A stretch of 64,000 bases of DNA from Epichloe hybrida (Eukaryota; Ascomycota; Sordariomycetes; Hypocreales; Clavicipitaceae), in contig JAFEKR010000004.1 in the NCBI GenBank assembly GCA_019022495.1, forward strand, positions 2,914,001 to 2,978,000. Reading direction: 5' to 3'. The position numbers were made by a program, and so were the translations under genes. The notes beneath the pieces are model-generated. The model worked only from the letters and a program-made list of their open reading frames with translations. It searched no databases and was not told where the DNA came from. Below, piece by piece: positions 33,337 through 42,530 of the stretch. How positions within the stretch are numbered: the first letter of the stretch is position 1; each line of letters opens with the position of its first letter.

Positions 33337-35314
33337 CGTAACAACCAAGGGGGTTCATGGACGAACGCAGCCCGGGTCTTGTCCGCATCTCCAAAGTATC
33401 CGCGGCCAACGAGAGGACCCTCAAGCCACAGCTCGCCGACGGTCCCAATGGGGGCAAGCTGAGTAGCTTCACTGTCGTCGCCTTGAACAACCCAAGTGTT
33501 GAGACCTATTCCCCTCCCTAGACAGTTTGGGGGCATGCCCTCGGTCCCCACATCCCAAATGGTTGCTGTCGGTGTACACTCTGCTGGCCCGTAGGCGTTT
33601 TTCAGAGCGGTGATGCCTTTCCAAAGGGCAGCGTAGTCGTCAGAGAGGCCTTCGCCACCGACAAGCATGGTGTCCAGTCTCTCCAGCGTTTCCAAGGGTA
33701 GAGTGGCCGCCACCGACGGGGTAATGTCAATGTCATTGACGTGCTGCTCTTCAATGTGTTCTGCGAGACGGCCAGCACGAGCAGCATCGGATGGTATGCA
33801 GAGACAGCCGCCGCTGGCCAGAGTGTGTAGGCAGTTGCTCCACGACACGTCGAATGCGTACGACGCAAAGTCTGACACACGGGACCAAGGCCCTCGTCCC
33901 ATGGCGACGTGCTGATGACGGATCGCGCTGCTAAAGTTGCCGTGGGTGATGGTAACGCCTTTGGGTACACCCGTAGTACCAGACGTGAAGACAATGTAGA
34001 GGATGGAGTCAGGATCAACTTCTGGCAACAAGACATTGTGGTCCGGGATTGACTCGATCATGTCCTTGCTGACCTCCAAAATCGAGACGTCTCTCCCGCA
34101 AATCTTCTGGGCGAGTTGCTGCTGGATACTAGAATGCAATGCCACGATAGGTTTCACAGTCTGCACCATGGTTCTGAGACGCTCTTCCGGCTGGGCCATC
34201 ACATCGAGTGCGACCGAGGCACCGCCAGCCTTCATCACAGCAAGCATGCAGACCGTCGTGAGCATCGACTTCTCAAAGCAAAGGGGCACGATGACGTCAC
34301 GTCCGACGCCCATGACGATGAGCTCCTGAGCCAGCCGTGTTGAGAGCCAGTCCAGCTCGTTGTACGAGAGCTGGCCATCCCATGCGTCCACAGCTGGCCG
34401 GTAGGGATACTCGCGAACCATTTCAGCAAAGATGCCGTGGACTGGCTCCCTGAAAGTCTCTGGCACATGCGCGTTCCAGTCCCAAATCCTGCGCAGGTGC
34501 GAAGGCTGGGTGGTGCAGAGCTCGTTCACAGGACGCTCCAGGTTGTCATCCAAGGTGAGCTGCTGGAGGATGTGTGCAAGCTGGCCGAGCAGGTCCTCGG
34601 CTCGATCCTGGCCAAGGACCTCGTCATCGTAAACGAGAGAGAGCTTGACGCCGTCCCCGCGCAGAGAACAGACGAGGTTGAGCGCGTACGAGTCAAACGA
34701 CCCAACATCTGCGCTCTCATCCTCGGGCTGCAAGGAATCTGCGAAAAGCCCTGCGCCGAGTTGTTCACGCTCCTCGGGCTGGACCACAACGATGCTTTGG
34801 AACTGGCAGGCCTGATGCGCGTCGGCGCTCATCTTTTGGATTCGCTGGAGCCCAGTCTGCTCGTACCGGCCTACCTCGATAATCTGAGCTTGAAGTGCGG
34901 ACAGGAAATGATCAACTTTCTTGGTGTTTACTACTTGGACCCGTAATGGAATCGTTGCAATCGTCGGTCCGACGATCCTTTCAATCTGTGGCACTGCTGC
35001 TTGGCGTCCAGAAAGCGTGAGTCCAAAGATGACATCTGGAGAGTTTGTGTATTGCATTGTCACCATGGACCACGCTGCGAGAAGCATGGTCGAAGCCGTT
35101 GCGTCGGTCTGCATATCGTTCCACGGCATGGGTAGGTCCTTGACAACGGATCTGTTTGGCCGAACTTGGTAGTCTGGAGACAAATTGGTCAGAGCCGGGA
35201 AGATTGGTGCTGATAGACCGTCGAATTGCCTTGTCCAGAACGCCTGAGCTTCCCTTGAGTTGATGTTGACAACATGTTTGACAAACCTCTGGAAAGGTGG
35301 GAACTGTGAGAATG

Positions 35315-35351
35315 AAGCAGAAGAAGAAGAAGAAGAAGAAGAAGAAGAAAG
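35315..35351. repeat. GAA trinucleotide microsatellite in NRPS C3
   Basis: GAAGAAGAA repeats encode ten consecutive Ser on the minus strand, shortly after the SHALYDG motif of C3. Confidence 0.9.
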
Positions 35352-36357
35352 CGGTAGTGGCAGAGTCAAGTCCCGGTATGCTTGCACGAGAGCCTCGCAC
35401 ACTAAGGGCAAAGACCAACCATCATACAGCGCGTGGCTCATACACAAAGTAAAAGTCAAGCCTTTGAAGCTGGACGATGCATCATGTCGCGATAGAGCGA
35501 AGCGCAATAATGATGTGCAGAGACCCATGTCCGCCATCAGTGGGTTGGATTCTCCTCGTCCGCTCCGATCTGTCGCATCTTCATCTCCATCCATCCACTT
35601 CAGACGCTCGTCCACGACGACTTGTACCAGCCCATGCCCAGGAAGAGGGACAATCTTGGTTCGGAGGATGGGCAGTTGCTGGACAACGTGTTCCCAAGCC
35701 CTCTGGAACCGCGCAGCCTCAACATGCTCACGCAGGTTGAAGTCAAAACGCGCCATGTAATCGCCTTTGCCCGAGGACTTTGCCGACAGGGCCAAGAACC
35801 CTTCTTATAGAGGCGTACAGGGAAATACATCTTGGATCCGGGACGCATCGGCTTCCAGCAAGCCTGCCACTGTTGCAATAGCTTCCCGTTTGTTAAAGGA
35901 GGGGCCCATCAAAGAGAAAGGCTCGATGGGGAGATTCTGCTCTGCCAACAAGGTCGTCGTTGTGGCAGCACTGGCAGACAGCTCCCTCAAGCGCGGATTT
36001 CTCAGGACATCGGCGACGGTGAAGGAAAGACTGTGCTCCGAGGCGTGAGAAACCAGCTTCATGGCCATGATGGAGTCGCCGCCACGCTGCAAGAAACTGT
36101 CGTTGGCAGCAATGTCCGCCTTGGGAATCTTGAGTACAGACGCCCACAGCGCGGCCATGGCGTGCTCCGTATCCGAGGAAAGATGCTCGGGCTCTTCACG
36201 CAGGGGATCTAGGGCCATGATTTGGCTGTCGGTCATGGCTTCGACCAAACCTCGTAGCTTTCGGCGGTCCGTCTTGAGAGTGACTGTCATCGGGCAGCCC
36301 CTGATCAACACCAGAGCCGAGGGGATCATGTATCGCGGCAGCTGCTTGGCGATGGTC

Positions 36358-38109
36358 TCACGCACAATCTGGCTCAATTGCCTTTTTTGTCTCACGGGCA
36401 TCATCATTCTCCGTCGCGTCAGATGCCGCCGCCGTTGGAGCAGCCGCTCCAATGTCGAAGAAGGCCACGAGCATGGATCTGTTACTACCGGCTGGCTTGG
36501 CCATGTCGACAGCTATGCTGATAGCAAGAGTTTTCGGAACCGCGCGTCTCAAGGCGCCCTCGATCTCGCCAGGTTCCACCCGTTCACCATTGATCTTGAA
36601 TTGAGAATCGGCGCGTCCCATGAAGCTAAGCGTTCCGTCAAGATTATATCGCACCAGATCGCCGGTTCTGTAGAGGCGTCCGGGTCTGCCGGGGAAACGT
36701 GGCCCGTCACCACGAACCAACCATTTAGGGTCTTTGACGAATGCCTCCTTCGTTTTCTCCGCGTCGTGGAGATAGCCTGGCCCGACGAGCGGGCCCTCGA
36801 GGAGCAGCTCGCCTACGCACCCGATGGGTAGCAAGGAGTGGAAGTTGTCCGGGTCGGTGATCCAGGTGTTCAGGCCGTATCCTCGTCCAATGCTTCCCGG
36901 GAACGATCGCATGTCCTCGATGGTCGCGATGGTCGCGCTTGGGCTGCACTCACTTGGCCCGTACATGTTGATGACAGTTGTGTTCTGCGCCGCCCATTGC
37001 TCTGCATCTTCGAACCGCACAGCTTCACCCCCGAGCGTTAACCACCTGAGGCTCCTCACCGTCTCAATAGGCAAGGCCTTTGCGACAGATGGCGTCAAGT
37101 CCACGTGTGTGGCCTTGAAACGATCAATGGACCCTGCCATGTCGTTTTGGCGATCATGATCGCTCGGGATACACAAGCAGGCGCCGGCAACACTGCCGAC
37201 GACAAAGTTGAGCCAGGCAACGTCAAAGGCATAAGAGGAGAAGTCAAAGACCCTCGCCTCCGAGTCATAGCCATAGAGATGCTTTTGGTGCTGCACGGCA
37301 CTGCTCATGCTTCCGTGAGACACCATGACTCCCTTGGGCTTCCCAGTCGTCCCCGACGTGAAGATGAGGTATAATAAGCTGGCGGGGTCTACCACGGGAA
37401 GATGGACGCTGGCAGCGTCTTGTTGTTTTTGATCATGATGGATGCTTGCATGGTCGGCAATCATGACACGACAGTCGCAGATGCGTGCAGCAAGACTCTT
37501 GGCGGACGCAGATGCCAGGACGACATCAGGCCGGACTGTGCGAATGATGCTGGCCTGGCGTTCCTCTGGCTGGTTGACGTCGATTGCAACCGAGGCGCCG
37601 CCAGCCTTCATGACGGCAAGCATGGCAACAGGCATCCAAAGAGTCTTCTCAAAGAAGAGAGGCACAATGACTCCCGGCCTACTCCCAACACCAGCTTGAG
37701 CCACCAACAGCCTGGCCAGCCGTGTCGAGAGAACATCAAGCTCGAGGCGTGTCAGATGACCGTCCCAAGCGCAGACTGCCTGTGCATTGGGGCTCTGGCG
37801 GACAGTTTGCGCAATGAGGTCATGAACCGGTCGAGTCGAGGCAAGGGGAACATTTCTGTTCCAGGACCAGAGTTGTCGCACGTCACCCGAGTGAACAAGA
37901 TCAATCTCGCTCAGCGGTTTACCGTCGAGACGAATGTTCCGGGGTGCGCAGACCTCCTCAAGCACATGCTTCAGCTGGCCCATGATGCGTCCGGCCTGCA
38001 AAGCATCGACGACGTTGTCATCATAATTCAGCTCGAGTGCCACTCCGCCGTCCTGGAGCGAGCAGATCAAGTTGAGCGCGTAGGTATCAAACCTGCAGAG
38101 AGCGGCCGG
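36358..38109 (-). other. NRPS C2 C-terminal end and A2 domain
   Basis: Resumes at FDTYALNLICSLQDGG, so about 215 residues of C2 between HHALYDG and this point are missing. A2 is otherwise complete: AVMKAGGASVAIDV, FTSGTTGKPKG (about 37,330-37,364), FDFSSYAFDVAW, MYGPSECSPSA, YRTGDLVRYN and FKINGERVEPGE. The frame is lost at the A6 run 36383-36388, just before the LPRYMIPSALV segment. Confidence 0.9.
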
Positions 38110-39719
38110 ATTCGTCCGCGTATGCCTTCTCCAACAATTCGAAGAGAAGAGGCACGGAATATCCATCGTAGAGAGCGTGATGGATGACGACGGACAAACA
38201 AGCCCCGCCCGTGGTTGATCTCATTTGGTATTCAAGTAACGGCGTCCCGAGGCCCATTTCCTTCCTTCGTGGGCCAAGGCTTGATTCAGATGCGTCCTCT
38301 GGACGAGTGTCAAAGCCCGCGTAGCTTGTCGTGTCCGTCCAAGAAGGCTGCTCGTCCACAACTACCTGCATCAGTCCACCATGATGAGGCAAGTCGATGA
38401 TCCGTGTCCGCAGTATAGGCAGAGACACAACTAAACTTTGCCATGCTCTTTGCAGGCGAGCAGCGTCGGTAGAGGGGCAGAGATCCATGGCCCAATGGGC
38501 CACGTAGTCGCCAGGATTTCTTGTCGTGAGAGCCATGAGACCTTCTTGCAACGGTGTGCAGGGGAAGATGTTTTGAATTTGGTGCTCATCAACACCGCAT
38601 TGCCTTGCTGCCGAGGTGATGACGGTGCTTATGGGCTGCTCCTGCTCCTGCTCCTGCCATGGAGAGGGCGTCGCCAGTAGGGAAAAGGCCTCAACAACAG
38701 CCTCTTCTTCCTCAAGCTCACCACCACCCATAGCACGATGCTTTGCGACCCGCGCCAGCTCTTCTAGCCGCGGATTCTTCAAGACATCTGCCGACGTAAA
38801 AGACATGGCGCTGAAGTCTCGTGCCAGACCGACCAGTTTCATAGCTAGGAGAGAGTCGCCGCCCATTCTTAAAAAGCTGTCGTCCAGACCAATCTCACTC
38901 TCGTCCACAGGAAGCACCTGTGCCCACAACATCGCCAGAGCCCGCTCAGTGTCTGAAGATGGCAGCCGTCGTTGAGGTCGTTGTGAGGCCAAGGCTGAGG
39001 ATAGCGGGTTCAAAGCGGCCAGCTCTCGTATGGTGTGGACTTCGAAAGTGTCTCTCAGCTTTCGCCGATCTGCTTTTCCCGTTGCCGTTACTGGGATGCT
39101 ATCGACGGGGACATATACAGAAGGCACTTCGTAGGCAGGCAACGACTCGGAAAGCCGACTCTCCAAAGTGGCCACGGCGGCCGAAATCTTCGTTGTTTCT
39201 TCTGTTTGCCCTTCCGGGACCATCGGTTGCGTTGGCCGAGTTATCTTCAAGAACAGGGCAAGAATCTTGCTGATGCCCTTCAACGGCGCAATGGCTTCTG
39301 CCACCACCTGAGCATCAACTAGCCCCAGCCGCTCGAGGTACTTCCTTGCGTTATCCTCAACGTCGCTCAGCTCAACGCGCTGACCACGAATCTTGACCTG
39401 CGTGTCTCTCCGTGACACAAAAGTCAGGGATCCGTCCGAGTTGTAGCGGACCAAATCACCAGTCCTGTACAGTTTTCCGCAGCGGCCTGGGATTGCAAGT
39501 TTGGCGTGCCCGCGGGAAAGGAATGCCGGGTCTTGGACAAAAGCTGCTCCCGTCTTTCCCGGCTCTTTGAAGTATCCTTGGCCAACTAGAGGGCCTTCCA
39601 GCCACAGCTCACCGATACTCCCGATCGGGGCGAGCGTAGGCTCACCATCTGCAGTGTCTACCCCATCCTGAACGATCCACGGATTCAAGCCATGGGTGGG
39701 CCCGAGGTATCCCAAGTGT
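38087..39719 (-). other. NRPS A1 C-terminal part, T1 and N-terminal part of C2
   Basis: Resumes in another frame at LGPTHGLNPWIVQ, then IGELWLEGPLVG, YRTGDLV (A7, about 39,450-39,472), KIRGQRVEL (A8) and ATGKADRRKL (A10). The carrier domain FLRMGGDSLLAMKL keeps the Ser that takes phosphopantetheine (about 38,845-38,866). C2 opens with the PCTPLQEGLMAL motif and has an intact HHALYDG catalytic motif (about 38,165-38,185). It ends abruptly after AYADESGRSLQ. A Glu-Gln repeat (QEQEQEQ) comes from a CTCCTG microsatellite near 38,640. Confidence 0.88.
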
Positions 39720-40280
39720 TCATCTCCCTTGATGTCGAAGCATGTTCGACGGATGGACTGTAGCCAAAGAGGTGAGAGGATCCGGAAGCTCCTCTTTCAC
39801 CATGGATTCATTGACAACCAGCACATGGCAGTCACCACAGATGTCTGAAACCAGCTGCCGGTTGGAAGGCGAGCAGCCTACCACAATTGGACTGATTGTC
39901 TCGATGATGGCGGCCAGCACTTCCTCGGCATGTGTGGTATCCACGGCAGCGCATGCGCCGCCGGCTTTCATGATTGCCAGCTGACATACCGGCGTCCACA
40001 TGGACTTTTCGAAGAAGATGGGCACCACGATGTTTGGGCCCACTCCATGGCTTTGGAAGTGATGGGCCAGTCGTGTCGATAAACGATCTAGCTGGCTATA
40101 TGTCAAGTCGCCGTCCCATGCGCATATCGCTGCATCTCCAGGTCGCTGGTGAACCTGATCTTGGAAAATCTCGTGAACCGGCCTAGCGACCGTGTCTGGG
40201 ACTGACCGATTCCATGACCATATTTGCTGCAGGTCAGCATCACTGATGGCGGTGCAAATGGACGATTCAGCGACGGCCAT
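39720..40280 (-). other. NRPS A1 domain, N-terminal half
   Basis: Begins with the interdomain linker ISDADLQQIWSWN, then ICAWDGDLTYSQLDRLSTRL (A1 motif region) and LAIMKAGGACAAVD (A2 motif). It stops 3 bp after HPSNMLRHQGR, exactly where the A3 core TSGTTG should begin. By comparison with module 3 about 155-160 residues, including A3, A4, A5 and the substrate-pocket residues, are missing before the next segment. Confidence 0.88.
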
Positions 40281-41400
40281 CTCTGTATTTGCCACGTCTC
40301 TCAGAGACTCCGCTGAAGTGAGACGATGACGATGGATTGTTGGCGTCGTGCCTGTCGTACTGCCACTGTCCCTTTGCAAAACCACACAGTGGTACTTTAC
40401 ACGGCCAAGACGAGATGTAGGTTATGACAACAAGTTGGAGAAAGTTGGAATAGGTTTGTCAACCTTTTGGGACTGAACAAAGAACCAGGCTGTTCCATCC
40501 ACTAAAGAGTTCTGCGGCCTGCCTGTACAAACACACTAATACTTTGTCACTGACGGTTCTTGCATAATAACATGCTGCATATATGCGTACCAGTCGATGA
40601 ATTTATAACAGCACAGGGTAGGTCAGGCCGTTGACCTGCGGCCAATTTCTGTACCTAGTAGTACGAACAAGTACATGTCCGAACGGCGAAGCCCCCGCAG
40701 GACTCACTCCTCTTGGGGCTGCTTATGGCGGCACTTTGCATAGTGGCGGACTTCAAAGGGGGAATTCCAACGGTACAGTACAAAGGCAGTAGCCAAGATT
40801 GTATGCTGTTCATCGATGCAAAAACCTTGGCATAGCTGTGCCCATCGTACCGGTACATAGCCCTGACGTGAGGGCGGCGAAAGAGGAACGGGCCGGGGTA
40901 GGCATTTTGCGGAGCTTCACTCGGGCAACGTGCACAAACCCTGGCGCTGTCGTGATGTGTCTAAATACTAGGGAAGCCTTGATATTTGAAATACAAGTCG
41001 GGCGTGAGATGAGATGGATGGATCACTTCGACTGGTTGTCGGCCGGACTAAACTTGTCAACTGTCGCCTTCGTGCTGACTGACATGTTAGACGTTGAACC
41101 CAGAAACTCCACAAGGGAACACAAAGCTGTGTACATGTACGGATCACAGTACCCGTGCAGCGGAGCAGCCGGTTAATAGGCAGGTACGGATCACGTTGCT
41201 CACTGTACGGAGTATCCACCGCGCGGTATCGGCGCGGCATTGCCTTTGCCGGAAATAACGGAACTGTGGGGTTTCGTGGGGGTGGCGCTTCGTTAGACCG
41301 ACCTGGCTCTTCCGTACTACACCCTACTGCACATGTACTGTTGGAATCCCGCCGCAAGCGCTCAACCGCATGCAGGCAACTTGGACACTAGGACCCACCT
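40281..41400. other. NRPS upstream region to the island edge
   Basis: About 1.1 kb between the NRPS start and the AT-rich block. A 125-codon frame at 40,799-41,176 (+) resembles nothing known. It contains TACGGAGTA at 41206-41214. Composition changes sharply at about 41,400. Confidence 0.5.
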
Positions 41401-42258
41401 AACTAGTTACTTTTCCAGACCTTTAGTAGATGCATAGTATAGTTTATATAGGCAGATTATATACCCTATAGTATAGGTACTTAGTTATTTAAATAGTAGT
41501 CTGCGCCCTCTTATAGGGTTAGGTAACTTAATCTATACCTTTATTTCTAATCCTAGCTACTTAGTCTAATATAGTAGTAATTACTTAGTGTTTATAATAT
41601 AAAGACCCTTCTTTCTAATTAATACCTTTATTAAGTCAATTCTAATTAATTAATCATTAAATTAAGTACATCCTAGTAAGAGAATAGGGTTTAATTACAA
41701 TCATTAACATCATAATTAGGCAACCCCTAGTAGCAAGGAAAATCTACATAGGTTAAAGTTTAATAAATTATAACAATAATAACACAGGATATTATTAAGA
41801 TATCTAAGGAAACTAACACTACTTAAGGCTATAAGCTAGTAATTAAGCTATAGGAACCCTATTATTAGGACCTATAGTTTAAGATAATAAAGGCAAGAGC
41901 TATTAAAGATAGGATTTAGGTCTTTATTAATCCTAATTTAATAATAACTCTTAACTACCCACCTAAGCCACTAATCCTAATAGGAAAAGGGACTCTAGTA
42001 ATAAGAAAAGTAGTAATTATAGCTTTAACCGCTTTACTAGAAAACCAGACTAAAGGGCCTTAAACGCTTAAGAACGTTAACATCTAGAGTCACAAGTAAT
42101 TAGTAGTAACCTTAAGAAAGCTCTCCTCCTACAAGTATCACTCCTATTATTAACTTAACTAAAGAGGGATACTTTAAATACCCTTAATAACTAGATAATA
42201 CTAAGGATAGCGCTTAGTATATAGTTCTAAATAGATAATATTAAGTGTTTAATAGTTA
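41400..42258 (+). mobile_element. Copia-2, left fragment (RIP-degraded)
   Basis: AT-rich, with plus-strand frames full of stops. The target duplication of Gypsy-A shows that this sequence continues at 50433. It should be the 5' and gag part of the copia element seen there. I did not find its 5' LTR. Confidence 0.55.
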
Positions 42259-42263
42259 GTATT

Positions 42264-42530
42264 TGTTAGGAGCACGGAGGCCAAGGGGCCATGGACGGGA
42301 CGGTCATATGTTAGAGCCCTCGGATAAGCCTTAGGTTCTACGAATAACTAAGTAGCTATAAGATAGCCACGTACATGTAGTAGGGTATTTAGACAAGGAC
42401 TACCTATAAGAGATATAGGAGGTTAGAGTTTAAGACCTTTATATACCTACCCCTAAGTAGTAGCTCTCTAGCTATAACTAAGAACCTTAGCCTTTACTTT
42501 ATTTATATCTCCTTAAATATAGTTATAATA
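42264..42530 (+). repeat. Gypsy-A 5' LTR (267 bp)
   Basis: Begins TGTTAGGAGCACGG and ends AGTTATAATA. It aligns without gaps at both ends to 50161-50427, with transitions only in the stretches compared. The original terminus was probably CA, now TA in both copies. Confidence 0.92.

Larger units (their letters stand above)
32386..36382 (-). other. NRPS A2 tail, T2, C3, A3 and T3
   Basis: After the A6 frameshift: LPRYMIPSAL and KTDRRKL, T2 with QRGGDSIMAMKL (about 36,063-36,090), then C3, whose first motif PCTPL is followed by TAA at 35805-35807. Beyond that stop the same frame runs on for about 1,150 codons. C3 has SHALYDGW (second His kept; about 35,417-35,443). A3 has FTSGTTGVPKG (about 33,960-33,990), FASYAFDVSW, NAYGPAECT, YRTGDLV and KIRGQRVEL. 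T3 has LGGDSIKVM (about 32,632-32,655). A Ser-10 run in C3 and a Gly-9 run in A3 come from trinucleotide repeats. Confidence 0.9.
31079..40280 (-). pseudogene. Decayed trimodular NRPS with terminal reductase
   Basis: Minus-strand 9.2-kb locus with ancestral order A-T-C-A-T-C-A-T-R. Each module would load one amino acid onto a phosphopantetheine arm; the terminal NAD(P)H thioester reductase would release a peptide aldehyde or alcohol. The product is unknown. The first ATG in frame is at 40280; the frame is open without ATG back to 40,421, and no condensation domain precedes the first A domain, as is common in fungal NRPSs. Five breaks, in transcription order: deletion plus frameshift in A1 (about 39,715); deletion plus frameshift in C2 (about 38,090); one-base frameshift at an A6 run (36383-36388); TAA in the first motif of C3 (35805-35807); one-base frameshift at a C9 run (32377-32385). 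Introns cannot explain them, because the two large breaks remove core motifs. No tailoring, transport or regulator gene lies beside it in the window. Confidence 0.9.

Noticed and set aside
31079..40280. Several separate NRPS-like genes
   Set aside because: Consecutive pieces continue each other's domains in order on one strand, with breaks in mid-domain; one ancestral gene fits better.
41340..41400. TGTTGGAATC at 41,339 as a copia LTR start
   Set aside because: It is followed by GC-balanced sequence with no copy elsewhere and no TSD; treated as chance.
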